Shown piece after piece: positions 7,824 through 15,867 of a stretch of DNA of 64,000 nt. The translations under genes and the position numbers were made by a program. The notes below the pieces were generated by a model, which saw nothing but the letters and a program-made list of their open reading frames with translations, was not told the DNA's origin and searched no databases. Position 1 is the stretch's first letter, and each line of letters starts with the position of its first letter. Source of the DNA: Paenibacillus sp. FSL R10-2734 (GTDB taxonomy: Bacteria > Bacillota > Bacilli > Paenibacillales > Paenibacillaceae); contig NZ_CP150170.1 of the NCBI RefSeq assembly GCF_037963865.1, positions 62,001 through 126,000 of the forward strand, given 5' to 3'.

Positions 7824-9248
7824 TTAAATTTCATCCTGTGGATTAAAGATTACAACGGAGGTGCCAACTTCTGTACTCTCCATATCCCACTCTAGCTCCA
7901 TATGCTTCATTAGAAGATCCACGATAGACAGCCCTAATCCTGCGCCTTTGTAATCGGATGGACTCTGGATGCCTCTACCATGATCCTTAATCATAATGAC
8001 ACGTTGCCCATTACGAGACTCCGTAGAAATCCCAACATAAAGACCACTGCTAGCATGACGCACAATATTCTGAAACAGATTGTCGAGAATACGGCGGAAC
8101 CACACCTCATCCACCATCCAGAATAGCGGTTCAGCCTCCAGATCAATATCGATCTCGAAGTTCTCTTTTTCCCATACGGGGTACCAAGCAGCGGCACTTT
8201 CCCGCAACAAGCGCAACACATCTTTACGCTCCCGCTTCAAGGTGATTCGTCCGCTGTTGAGAAGATTGTAAGATAAAAGATTCTCGATCAAGACGCTGAG
8301 ATCCGCAATACGCTTATCCATTAGCTGTAAGGACTGTTGCCCTTGTGGGGTTAGGCTCTCCTTAGTCATTACATGGATGTGGCTGCGGATCACTGTTAGC
8401 GGTGTACGCAAATCATGAGATAGGTTGGATACTAGACGTTTGCGCAGCTCTTCCTCTTCTATTTCCCTACGGCGGCTTTCATCCAGCTTGGCAACCATTG
8501 TATTGAAGGCTTCCTCCAGACGGCCGATCTCATCCAGCTTGCCCGTCATAATAGATTTAGGCATTCGATCCGGTCCCGTAATCGTCATCGCGGTTTGTAG
8601 CTGTAGTAGCCGTTTGCGTATTTTTCTAAAGAACAGCAAAGAAACCAGAGCGAATCCTCCAAAAAGAACAAAGAGCACAAAGTAATACAAAGCCCAAGCC
8701 CCGACTCCCCCATAAGCCCCTCTGTTTAGCAGCTTGTTTGGAATTTGCATCACCATAAACCCTTTACCTGCTTCCACTCGGTCCCCTACGAAAGCAACGA
8801 TGGCTAAAGGATCAAGCTTTGTACTTTCTTTCATAAAAGAAATAGCCTCAGCTGCACTCCACTGCTCTGGAACTCCGCTGTCATGATCCTGATTCCCTTC
8901 ATCGGGTGTAAGAATCAACTGGGTCATCCCCTGCCCATCTACCCAAAACATGGTAGCCTCAGTGTATTTCTGACTCAGTTCCTGTAGCCGTTCATTTATG
9001 GCTTCCGAAGGAGCATCTTGCAATTGAAGCGCCTCCTTATGCCACATGGTCTCCAATGCCGAAACACTCGAATACAGAGAGGTATCTACAGGTGGAGCAC
9101 CTTTAGTCACTTCATTAACAATATTGTAGAGAACAAAAGATAACGGAAGGATCACAGGTATAAATAGCAGTGCAGAAACGATAATAAGCAAATATCCCGA
9201 TAGCAAAGAGGAGCTGCGCAGCTTACGAATGCGTCCTTTTCCCCTCAT
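7824..9248 (-). CDS. Sensor histidine kinase of the peptide-resistance module
   Basis: A 474-residue membrane kinase. Two transmembrane helices (about 15-38 and 185-207) flank an extracellular domain of about 145 residues, followed by HAMP, a HisKA domain with SNLSHDLRTPLTVIRSHI, and a HATPase domain with N (LDNLFQNIVRH) and G boxes (DHGRGI, GAGLGLSIV). The large external domain differs from the short-loop Bce-type sensors. The ATG overlaps the regulator stop (ATGA). The arrangement regulator-kinase-ATPase-permease-permease resembles CprRK/CprABC-type modules of clostridia that respond to lantibiotics. Confidence 0.9.
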   Translation of the reverse strand: MRGKGRIRKLRSSSLLSGYLLIIVSALLFIPVILPLSFVLYNIVNEVTKGAPPVDTSLYSSVSALETMWHKEALQLQDAPSEAINERLQELSQKYTEATMFWVDGQGMTQLILTPDEGNQDHDSGVPEQWSAAEAISFMKESTKLDPLAIVAFVGDRVEAGKGFMVMQIPNKLLNRGAYGGVGAWALYYFVLFVLFGGFALVSLLFFRKIRKRLLQLQTAMTITGPDRMPKSIMTGKLDEIGRLEEAFNTMVAKLDESRRREIEEEELRKRLVSNLSHDLRTPLTVIRSHIHVMTKESLTPQGQQSLQLMDKRIADLSVLIENLLSYNLLNSGRITLKRERKDVLRLLRESAAAWYPVWEKENFEIDIDLEAEPLFWMVDEVWFRRILDNLFQNIVRHASSGLYVGISTESRNGQRVIMIKDHGRGIQSPSDYKGAGLGLSIVDLLMKHMELEWDMESTEVGTSVVIFNPQDEI

Positions 9249-9919
9249 GCTCTTACCCGATATCCGATCCCCCGGACCGTTTCAATAATCTCCGGCTTCG
9301 CGGGATCAATCTCCAGCTTTTCACGCAAATAACGGATATGTACCATTAAAGTTTTGTCCCCTTCGAGATAGGTCTCTCCCCAAACCGACTCATAGATCTG
9401 CTCCTTCGTCATTATCTGGCCGAGATGACGCAGCAAATAAGAAAAAATCTGAAATTGCTTACCCGTAAGCATGACTTCTTCCTGAGTCTGAGCATTTATA
9501 ATCCGGTTATCCCCTTCATATACGACAAGGTGCTTAAGCGTGAGTGAATCCTGAACAGCGGCTCCATTCCGTCTGAGCAGCACTTCAATCCTGGCTGCCA
9601 ATTCATCAGGATGAAAAGGCTTTGTCAAATAATCATCCGCGAACTCCAGTCCCTGCAGTTTGTCATCGATCGAGGTTCGTGCGGAGAGCATCAAGATCGG
9701 CAGATTAGGGTATGCCTTCTTCAATCGTTGTCCGACAGTAAACCCATCCAGGCCCGGAAGCATTACATCCAGAATAGCCAATTGACAAGGCGCAGCTTCC
9801 TCAGACGCTCCCTCCCCGCTCCGCAGCCAGCGTACACTATACCCCCGTTCACTTAAATCCGTAGACACGACGCTGCCGATTTCACGATCATCTTCAATAT
9901 ATAACAGAGTAACAGTCAT
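9245..9919 (-). CDS. OmpR-family response regulator of the peptide-resistance module
   Basis: A receiver domain with the acidic pair in LLYIEDD, phospho-acceptor Asp in LAILDVMLPG, conserved Thr/Ser and Lys (LSART, TKPFH), then a winged-helix effector ending ETVRGIGYRVRA. The start chosen is ATG 9919; a TTG at 9928 is in frame but lies only 2 nt from GGGAGG. First gene of the operon 9919-5392. Confidence 0.92.
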   Translation of the reverse strand: MTVTLLYIEDDREIGSVVSTDLSERGYSVRWLRSGEGASEEAAPCQLAILDVMLPGLDGFTVGQRLKKAYPNLPILMLSARTSIDDKLQGLEFADDYLTKPFHPDELAARIEVLLRRNGAAVQDSLTLKHLVVYEGDNRIINAQTQEEVMLTGKQFQIFSYLLRHLGQIMTKEQIYESVWGETYLEGDKTLMVHIRYLREKLEIDPAKPEIIETVRGIGYRVRA

Positions 9920-10007
9920 GTATTTCAAGTCCTCCCTGAATGCTTACCTAAAAAGTTGAAGTCATTATAACATGTTTTCTGAAGTTCACTCAGGAACTTA
10001 TGCACGA

Positions 10008-10046
10008 CAAAAAGCCATCCTACCCTCATGAGAGATAGGATGGCTG
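10008..10046 (-). terminator. Terminator of the stress-protein gene
   Basis: AGCCATCCTA and TAGGATGGCT form a 10-bp stem, with a T-run on the minus strand (AAAAA at 10008 on the plus strand). Confidence 0.85.
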
Positions 10047-10077
10047 TCAGACTCATTAAATATGATTGTGAAATGAC

Positions 10078-10497
10078 TTATGGATTCCAAACTCCATGCT
10101 CTTTATTACTGCCAACATACTCAATACGCGTTGGAGTAAGTTCGAGAATCACATAATTAGGGTCATCAGGTCCTGTAAACCATGGCTCCAGCTCCTTATT
10201 CCATACCTTCGCTCGCAGCCCCTCATCCTTAGAGACGGCAGCGGTTGCTTCAATCTCCAGTACATCTTTGCTTCCACCTGACTCATATCCAAGCAATAAA
10301 AAGGCATTCGGATTATCAGATAGCTCTTCCACCTTATGCGTCTTACGATTCGTAGCTAAATAAATCTTCAACCCTTCATGAAAAATTGCCATATAACGTA
10401 CTTTTGGCTTATTTCCTCCTTCGATCGTTCCAAAGGAACCGAACTTGTTATCATCCAAAGCCTTAATAATCAATTGCTCTAGTTGTTTGTGATCCAT
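10078..10497 (-). CDS. Pyridoxamine 5'-phosphate oxidase-fold protein (general stress protein 26-like)
   Basis: A split-barrel flavin-binding fold of 139 residues: GTIEGGNKPKVRYM, then a strand with IYLATNRKTHKVEEL, a region with VLEIEATAAV, and WF-GPDDPNYVILELTP near the end. Family members bind FMN or F420 and several are general stress proteins in Bacillus; the substrate is unknown. The start is ATG 10497, 9 nt after GGGAGAG. Monocistronic, with its own terminator. Confidence 0.82.
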   Translation of the reverse strand: MDHKQLEQLIIKALDDNKFGSFGTIEGGNKPKVRYMAIFHEGLKIYLATNRKTHKVEELSDNPNAFLLLGYESGGSKDVLEIEATAAVSKDEGLRAKVWNKELEPWFTGPDDPNYVILELTPTRIEYVGSNKEHGVWNP

Positions 10498-10705
10498 TAC
10501 GTAAATCTCTCCCTTCAAGCATTTAAACAAAAGTTTATATATCCAAGCTCACCGTTTAGATTTATCATAGCAATGGTGCTTAATATAATGTACCCTTACG
10601 GTTCAGATTGAATCCATACGATTGCCGGGAAGCAATTGAATCAACCCAATCCTTTTAGGGTAATGTGATCCTGTAAGCAAATTCTGAGCACAAGGATGGA
10701 CTATA

Positions 10706-12157
10706 ATGGACAAGCTCAACACTGAGCCTTTATTACATACTGCACTTATGCAGTTCATATTCCCTTTCTCCATGAAGAAGGGGGAGTCAAAAAAGCTCAT
10801 CCAACAATTGCAGGGTGATGGATTTACAACTTTTTTTCTGGATAATAAAGCGCTGGAGGATGCCTATTATGGAGATGGCTACTCTGTATCCCATGAAAGA
10901 ATGGAGCGCACCTATCTGCCATTTGCTGCTCATGTCCTTTTTCCACGTCAGAATGATGTGGACTCTTTCCGTCGCTTTTCTAGAGTAAATAATCTGGACT
11001 GCATACTGGAGATGCCACAGCAAACTATAAATTTCAAAGTTCTCTCAACAGATATATTCATATGTCCTTTTCAACTTGGGTTCGTGACCATACGTGTCAA
11101 GCTTGAGGGGGAATCGATCCCCTATAGTACAGCACTTGAATTTGCAGACCGCTTTCGAACGCTAGAGAAGACCTTCATACAGGACGACTATACCTATATC
11201 CATTGTGGAGAAGAAATCTATGAGTTGGTGGAGCATTTTGTCTTCCGAAATCTGGGGGATAGACTGGAGCCTTTTTTAGATCATTCGGATATCAATGGGG
11301 CTTACTTCGAGACGTTACCCTTTTTCGTGGATGAAAGAATGCAGGTGCAAGCCTTTTACGGCTTTCAGAATGAGGAGAACTCAGAAGAGATTACCGTGGA
11401 TTGCCGTTATCGTGCTTCTCAGCTAGACGGAATGGATCTAAAAGGTGCCCCTACTATTAGCGCCAGCGATCCCGAATATATTGAACACTATTGTAAAGAG
11501 CATACTTATAATCGCTGGGGTCCGGACACTTATTATATGATGAATGAGCAGACCTTTTGCTGCCTTACCCGAGCAGAACCAAAGATCGCCGTTAGACTAG
11601 CCAACCAAATGTACGGAGAATATTATTACGGGCTTCTACTCAGTATTTTCCATAAAATCGTTCTACTAAAGCTCGCGAATATGCATTCCAGACTCCGTAT
11701 TAATCGCGATTATGAGGAAATAGACAATCTAATCTTCTCAATCAATAAATTCTCGGCAAAGTTTTATTTCTTGGAGCTGGTTTCGCAGTCACAGGGGCGG
11801 GAAATTTTTCTTCAATTACGCAAAGTTTACGGTAACGATGCCCTGTTTGGTGAGGTGAAAGAGACCCTGAATGATCTTTTTCAGTATCAAGATAAGTTTC
11901 AGTCCAAGCGTCGGGATAATCTGCTGATGATTCTCACTGTATTTACGGTGGTCAGCGGAATTTACGGCATGAATCAAGTCATTGACGATCTAAAGGGAAA
12001 TATAGCATGGAGTAAAATGATCGAATATTCCCCATTTGAATTACTTGCCCTCTTCGTAACCGTGACGGGTATTCTAGTGAGTGTAGTCCTTACGGTAAGT
12101 GCGCTATTAAACGAGCTTAAAAGGCGCTACCGAAAGAAATATACCGATCTAGATTAA
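10706..12157 (+). CDS. Divergent CorA-like two-helix membrane protein with GMN motif
   Basis: A 483-residue protein with a long soluble N-terminal region rich in aromatic residues and acidic patches, then two C-terminal transmembrane helices. The first helix ends in SGIYGMNQVIDDL, matching the YGMN signature of the CorA Mg2+ channel superfamily, and the second is followed by a basic tail (ELKRRYRKKY). A helix with MHSRLRINRDYEEIDNL precedes the membrane part, as in CorA stalks. The N-terminal half has no similarity to CorA that I recognise and is longer than usual. A divalent-cation channel or a sensor derived from one is possible. It stands alone, divergent from the stress-protein gene. Confidence 0.6.
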   Translation: MDKLNTEPLLHTALMQFIFPFSMKKGESKKLIQQLQGDGFTTFFLDNKALEDAYYGDGYSVSHERMERTYLPFAAHVLFPRQNDVDSFRRFSRVNNLDCILEMPQQTINFKVLSTDIFICPFQLGFVTIRVKLEGESIPYSTALEFADRFRTLEKTFIQDDYTYIHCGEEIYELVEHFVFRNLGDRLEPFLDHSDINGAYFETLPFFVDERMQVQAFYGFQNEENSEEITVDCRYRASQLDGMDLKGAPTISASDPEYIEHYCKEHTYNRWGPDTYYMMNEQTFCCLTRAEPKIAVRLANQMYGEYYYGLLLSIFHKIVLLKLANMHSRLRINRDYEEIDNLIFSINKFSAKFYFLELVSQSQGREIFLQLRKVYGNDALFGEVKETLNDLFQYQDKFQSKRRDNLLMILTVFTVVSGIYGMNQVIDDLKGNIAWSKMIEYSPFELLALFVTVTGILVSVVLTVSALLNELKRRYRKKYTDLD

Positions 12158-12200
12158 CGAAAAAGGATGTATAGATTTGAAAAATTTAGGAGTGTACTAC

Positions 12201-12229
12201 TAGACATTCCGAGAACAGCCGTCTATAAT
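12201..12229 (+). promoter_or_regulatory. Promoter of the thiamine-precursor operon
   Basis: TAGACA (12201-12206) and TATAAT (12224-12229) are separated by 17 bp, about 40 nt upstream of the TPP aptamer. Confidence 0.75.
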
Positions 12230-12269
12230 ACACCGTATGTACGTGGAAATACCCGTTAACTTCATAGAA

Positions 12270-12358
12270 CCAGGGGTGCTGGAATTGGCCGGCTGAGATT
12301 GTATCCCACAAGATACTGACCCTTATACCTGATCTGGATAATGCCAGCGTAGGAATCG
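12270..12358 (+). promoter_or_regulatory. TPP (THI-box) riboswitch
   Basis: The conserved elements appear in order: GGGGTGCT, GGCTGAGAT, the ACCCTTATACCTGATCTGGA core, and ATGCCAGCGTAGGAA. An intrinsic terminator follows at 12405-12436, and the downstream genes encode a thiamine-precursor transporter, so thiamine diphosphate should switch off the operon by premature termination. Confidence 0.96.
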
Positions 12359-12404
12359 CCAATTGGTTTTGGTCCCTGTGACCTTTACTAACCTTGCGCC
12401 AAGC

Positions 12405-12436
12405 CAGCGTCCCGATCACTCGGGGCGCTTTTTTTT
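12405..12436 (+). terminator. Riboswitch-controlled terminator
   Basis: AGCGTCCCGA pairs with TCGGGGCGCT and is followed by eight T. GCCAGCGT in its 5' arm duplicates the 3' end of the aptamer, which may help switching. Confidence 0.85.
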
Positions 12437-12533
12437 GTGTAGATCACAAAAGATGTAGAAGAAATGTACATACTACACTTTACGGTTCATGTTGGATGAC
12501 GGGATCTGGCAACCTTAAAGGAGAGAAGAAGAC

Positions 12534-13586
12534 ATGCAAGTCAAAAAAGCACTCATGCTTAGCCTCACCTGTATGCTCATTCTTGCGATTGCCGGATGCG
12601 GCAGCAACAATGGGAATACAGCCGGAAACAAAGGAACTGCTACGGAGTTGGGTGCAGCGACCGGGTCCGATGCTCCAAAAGAGCTAACCAAAGTTAAGGT
12701 TGCACTCGACTGGACACCGAACACGAACCACACCGGTCTATACGTAGCCAAGGATCTTGGCTATTACGCTGAAGAAGGTTTGGATGTAGAAATAGTTCAG
12801 CCTGGCGCTGCGGGCTCCGACACCATGGTTACCTCTGGCGAAGCTGCCTTTGGCATCAGCGCACAGGAAGGATTGACTCTAGCTCGTCTACAAGGCGTAC
12901 CCCTTGTCTCGATTGCAGCCATTATTCAGCATAATACGTCGGGTTTCGCCGCTCCAGTTGACCGCCATATTAAATCACCAAAAGATTTCGAAGGTAAAAC
13001 CTACGGCGGATGGGGCTCTCCTGCTGAAGAAGCAGCCATGAAAGCGATCATGGACCCTGAAGGTGGCGATGTGAAGAAGGTTAAGCTCGTCAGCATTGGG
13101 GAAGCAGATTATTTTACAGCCGTAAAACGTGATATTGATTTCGCTTGGATCTTCTACGCATGGACCGGTATTGAAGCCGAGCTGCGTGGTGAGCCACTGG
13201 ATATGCTGTACTTGAAGGATTACGCGCCTCAGCTTGATTATTACACACCTGTGCTGACGACGAGTGAGAAGCAAATTGCAGAGAATCCAGATTTGGTGAA
13301 GGCTTTCTTGAAAGCCACATCGAAAGGCTATCAATATGCGATTGACCATCCGGAAGAGGCTGCCGCTACGTTATCCAAAGCTGTCCCTGACCTGGATGCC
13401 GAGCTTGTCCTAGCTAGCCAGAAATGGCTTAGCCCGAAATACAAGGATGATGCTGCCCGCTGGGGTGAGCAAAAAACCGAGGTCTGGCAGAATTACGGCG
13501 ACTGGATGTATGATCTGAAGCTGCTGGATAAACCACTGGATGCTGCAAGTGCATTCACTAATGATTTTTTACCGGCCGCGGAGTGA
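12534..13586 (+). CDS. thiY: ABC substrate-binding lipoprotein for a thiamine precursor (ThiY/THI5-like)
   Basis: Extracytoplasmic solute receptor of 350 residues. The signal peptide ends in a lipobox (AIAGC), so the protein is lipid-anchored. The mature part starts with VALDWTPNTNHTGLYVAK, the NMT1/THI5 signature of proteins that bind the pyrimidine moiety of thiamine (formylaminopyrimidine or HMP), and continues with GWGSPAEEAAM and FAWIFYAW. The ribosome site is AAAGGAG. It is the first gene behind the TPP riboswitch, with permease and ATPase genes downstream. Confidence 0.9.
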   Translation: MQVKKALMLSLTCMLILAIAGCGSNNGNTAGNKGTATELGAATGSDAPKELTKVKVALDWTPNTNHTGLYVAKDLGYYAEEGLDVEIVQPGAAGSDTMVTSGEAAFGISAQEGLTLARLQGVPLVSIAAIIQHNTSGFAAPVDRHIKSPKDFEGKTYGGWGSPAEEAAMKAIMDPEGGDVKKVKLVSIGEADYFTAVKRDIDFAWIFYAWTGIEAELRGEPLDMLYLKDYAPQLDYYTPVLTTSEKQIAENPDLVKAFLKATSKGYQYAIDHPEEAAATLSKAVPDLDAELVLASQKWLSPKYKDDAARWGEQKTEVWQNYGDWMYDLKLLDKPLDAASAFTNDFLPAAE

Positions 13587-13602
13587 TGTACTATTAGTTA
13601 AT

Positions 13603-13836
13603 GAATTACTTCGTTATCAAAGTTGGCTTTTTGAACTTACCTATTAAATAAGAGTTCAAAAAATCGGCTTTCAGAACCGAGAAGGTTGAACGTTACTTGA
13701 GGAAGGAGGAACGGAGCGTAGTGATGTGCTACGTGAGTACCGGACTTCCCAAGTTCGTTCAAGATTCGATGTCGAATCCGCTTCTTGAAATACTTCGTTA
13801 TCAAAGTTGGCTTTTTGAACTTACATTAAATAATGA
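13603..13836 (+). repeat. Structured intergenic element bounded by a direct repeat
   Basis: TACTTCGTTATCAAAGTTGG and the next 14 nt occur identically at 13607 and 13791 (period 184 bp), and the similarity continues into ATTAAATAA after a 2-nt gap. The segment between folds as nested stems: TTGAACG (13686) with CGTTCAA (13756), GGAAG (13701) with CTTCC (13745), and CGTAG (13717) with CTACG (13729). TTTTTGAACT/AGTTCAAAAA forms another hairpin at 13629-13662. It splits thiY from the rest of its operon. It encodes no evident protein. Confidence 0.8.
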
Positions 13837-13850
13837 GAGGATTGATTATT

Positions 13851-14144
13851 TTGGCTAACACACTATTAAGCATTCAAGTAATTCCTAAGACTCCTAACGG
13901 TGAGGACTCCATCCCATACGTAGATAAAGCAATTGAGGTTATTCAGAAGTCCGGTGTTAAACATCAGGTGAATCCGCTGGAAACCACTATGGAAGGTGAG
14001 CTTAGTGAGTTGCTGGAGGTTGTGCGTCAAATGCAGGAAGCACTGATCGAAGCAGGCAGTCCAAGCGTGATCTCACAGATCAAAATCGCTCATAATCCTA
14101 ACGGAATCAGCATGGACAAGCTGACGGAGAAATATCGGCCGTGA
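13851..14144 (+). CDS. Thiamine-binding protein, MTH1187/YkoF family (DUF77)
   Basis: A small cytosolic protein of 97 residues with the ferredoxin-like alpha/beta pattern of the MTH1187/YkoF thiamine-binding family: LLSIQVIPKTPNGED, YVDKAIEVIQKSGVKH, and PLETTMEGELSELLEVVRQM. YkoF binds thiamine or HMP in Bacillus. The start is TTG 13851, spaced about 10 nt from GAGAGG; an ATG at 13833 is in frame but lies upstream of that site. Its stop overlaps the permease GTG. Confidence 0.85.
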   Translation: MANTLLSIQVIPKTPNGEDSIPYVDKAIEVIQKSGVKHQVNPLETTMEGELSELLEVVRQMQEALIEAGSPSVISQIKIAHNPNGISMDKLTEKYRP

Positions 14145-14902
14145 GATCGACTTGGAAGCTAATATGGCCGCCCCTTGTGGCGGTCGTCTTCTTTTTAACC
14201 GTATGGCAGCTATCTGTATCTCTATTTCACATTGAACCTTGGATTCTACCGAGTCCTGCGGACATTGCCCATGAATCCACCAGTAATGCCTCAGGTCTCT
14301 GGGCTCATACGATGGCTACACTTCGGCTCACATTAATCGGCTTTCCTATTGGTACGGCTGTAGGCTTGATCGTCGCTCTACTTCTACATCTGTTGCCTTG
14401 GTCTAAACGGGCTTTTTATCCACTCATTATTCTGAGTCAAAATGTTCCCTCCATCGCACTCGGGCCGCTGCTTATCATCTGGTTCGGCTTCGGCCTTTTG
14501 CCCAAAATCGTACTGATAACGCTGGTGTGCTTCTTCCCGGTGGCTGTTGCTGCAATGGGCGGCTTGTCCCAAAGTGATCAGGTTATGATGAATTATATGA
14601 AAATGGCGGGCGCAAGCAAGTGGCAAATCTTCACGAAACTAGAGCTCCCCTCTTCTATTCCGGCACTATTTTCCGGTGTGAAAATATCCGCCACCTATGC
14701 GGTTATGGGAGCCGTGGTCGCAGAATGGATTGGAGCGGATAAAGGGATTGGCTATTATATGCTCCTCCAGAAATCCGCTTATCGTACGGATCGGATGTTT
14801 GTGGCTATTGTAATTATTGTGCTCCTTAGTCTTGTACTCTTTGCTATTATTGCTCTGCTGGAGAAATGGCTTGTCCGTTGGAAGCCGCGCCGTAACTCAT
14901 AG
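14141..14902 (+). CDS. thiX: ABC permease for thiamine precursor (ThiX-like)
   Basis: A BPD-type inner-membrane permease of 253 residues and about six helices, of the SsuC/TauC/ThiX group. The cytoplasmic EAA loop is MKMAGASKWQIFTKLELPSS, which docks on the ATPase. GTG start overlaps the stop of the preceding gene (GTGA). Works with ThiY and ThiZ to import the pyrimidine precursor. Confidence 0.9.
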   Translation: MRSTWKLIWPPLVAVVFFLTVWQLSVSLFHIEPWILPSPADIAHESTSNASGLWAHTMATLRLTLIGFPIGTAVGLIVALLLHLLPWSKRAFYPLIILSQNVPSIALGPLLIIWFGFGLLPKIVLITLVCFFPVAVAAMGGLSQSDQVMMNYMKMAGASKWQIFTKLELPSSIPALFSGVKISATYAVMGAVVAEWIGADKGIGYYMLLQKSAYRTDRMFVAIVIIVLLSLVLFAIIALLEKWLVRWKPRRNS

Positions 14903-14918
14903 AAAGGAAGATGCCTGT

Positions 14919-15770
14919 ATGTCTCAAGCGACGCAAATGCAACACAGAACAACAGAAGTCATAAGCTCACCTGAAGCTCATACCGCACCACCTGCTCTTG
15001 AAGTAAGCGGCATCTCCAAGTCCTTCTCCCATCGCCGCCTCGAGACAAACGTGCTGAATAACGTCTCTCTCAAGGTAGAACAGCAAGAGTTCGTTTCGAT
15101 TGTAGGTCCTTCCGGTTGCGGAAAAAGCACCTTATTCCACATGATCGGCGGTCTTGTGAAGCCAGATACGGGAACGATCCATATGAACGGCAAGGTCGTC
15201 ACGGGACAACGCGGTGAAATTAGTTATATGCCGCAGCAGCCTGCACTGTTCCCTTGGCGGACGATTGAAGACAATGTACTGCTCGCCGGTGAGATCAAAG
15301 GCATATTACGGGATGGCGCTCGTGAGGAAGCGAGACATTGGCTCGCCAAGGTTGGGTTAGGCGGGTTCGAACAAGCTTATCCGCATATGCTGTCAGGTGG
15401 AATGCAGCAGCGTGCTGCTTTTCTCAGAGCATTGCTCGCTCCGCAGGAGTTGATGCTGCTCGATGAACCTTTCAGCGCTCTAGACGCGTTAACTCGTAGT
15501 GAAATGCAGCGCTGGCTACTTGAACTGTGGGAAGAGAATCGCCGCTCCGTATTGTTCATCACCCACAACATTGAAGAAGCGTTGCTGCTCTCTAATCGTA
15601 TTTATGTATTTTCCGGCCGCCCCGGCTCCATCCTACATACTGTTGACGTGCCATTTCCACGGCCGCGCCGCGATGAGATAACGGATTCCCCAGAATTCCT
15701 AACACTCAAGCGCCAGCTGTCGCAATGGATGCGAGAAGAACAGGCTAAGAGCGGGAAAGTAGCCTTCTGA
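14919..15770 (+). CDS. thiZ: ABC ATPase for thiamine precursor (ThiZ-like)
   Basis: A 283-residue nitrate/sulfonate/taurine-type ATPase: Walker A GPSGCGKST, signature LSGGMQQRAA, Walker B LMLLDEPFSALD, H-loop FITHNIEEA. An N-terminal extension of about 25 residues precedes the fold. ATG 14919 is preferred, with AAAGGAAG upstream; an in-frame ATG at 14817 lies inside thiX. Last gene of the operon. Confidence 0.9.
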   Translation: MSQATQMQHRTTEVISSPEAHTAPPALEVSGISKSFSHRRLETNVLNNVSLKVEQQEFVSIVGPSGCGKSTLFHMIGGLVKPDTGTIHMNGKVVTGQRGEISYMPQQPALFPWRTIEDNVLLAGEIKGILRDGAREEARHWLAKVGLGGFEQAYPHMLSGGMQQRAAFLRALLAPQELMLLDEPFSALDALTRSEMQRWLLELWEENRRSVLFITHNIEEALLLSNRIYVFSGRPGSILHTVDVPFPRPRRDEITDSPEFLTLKRQLSQWMREEQAKSGKVAF

Positions 15771-15788
15771 GTAATACATGAGAAATCA

Positions 15789-15839
15789 AACAAAGAACCG
15801 CTTGAGCTTTAAATAGCCCAAGCGGTTCTTTTGTTTTTA
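15789..15839. terminator. Bidirectional terminator, thi operon / flavoprotein gene
   Basis: AAGAACCGCTTGaGCT pairs with AGCcCAAGCGGTTCTT, followed by TTGTTTTTATT. Confidence 0.92.
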
Positions 15840-15867
15840 TTCAGTAATGCTAAATGGAGTTTGTATC

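Noticed and set aside
6842..9919. A lantibiotic biosynthesis cluster around the immunity-type transporter
   Set aside because: No lanB, lanC, lanM or precursor peptide was found in neighbouring sequence; a resistance module is the simpler reading.
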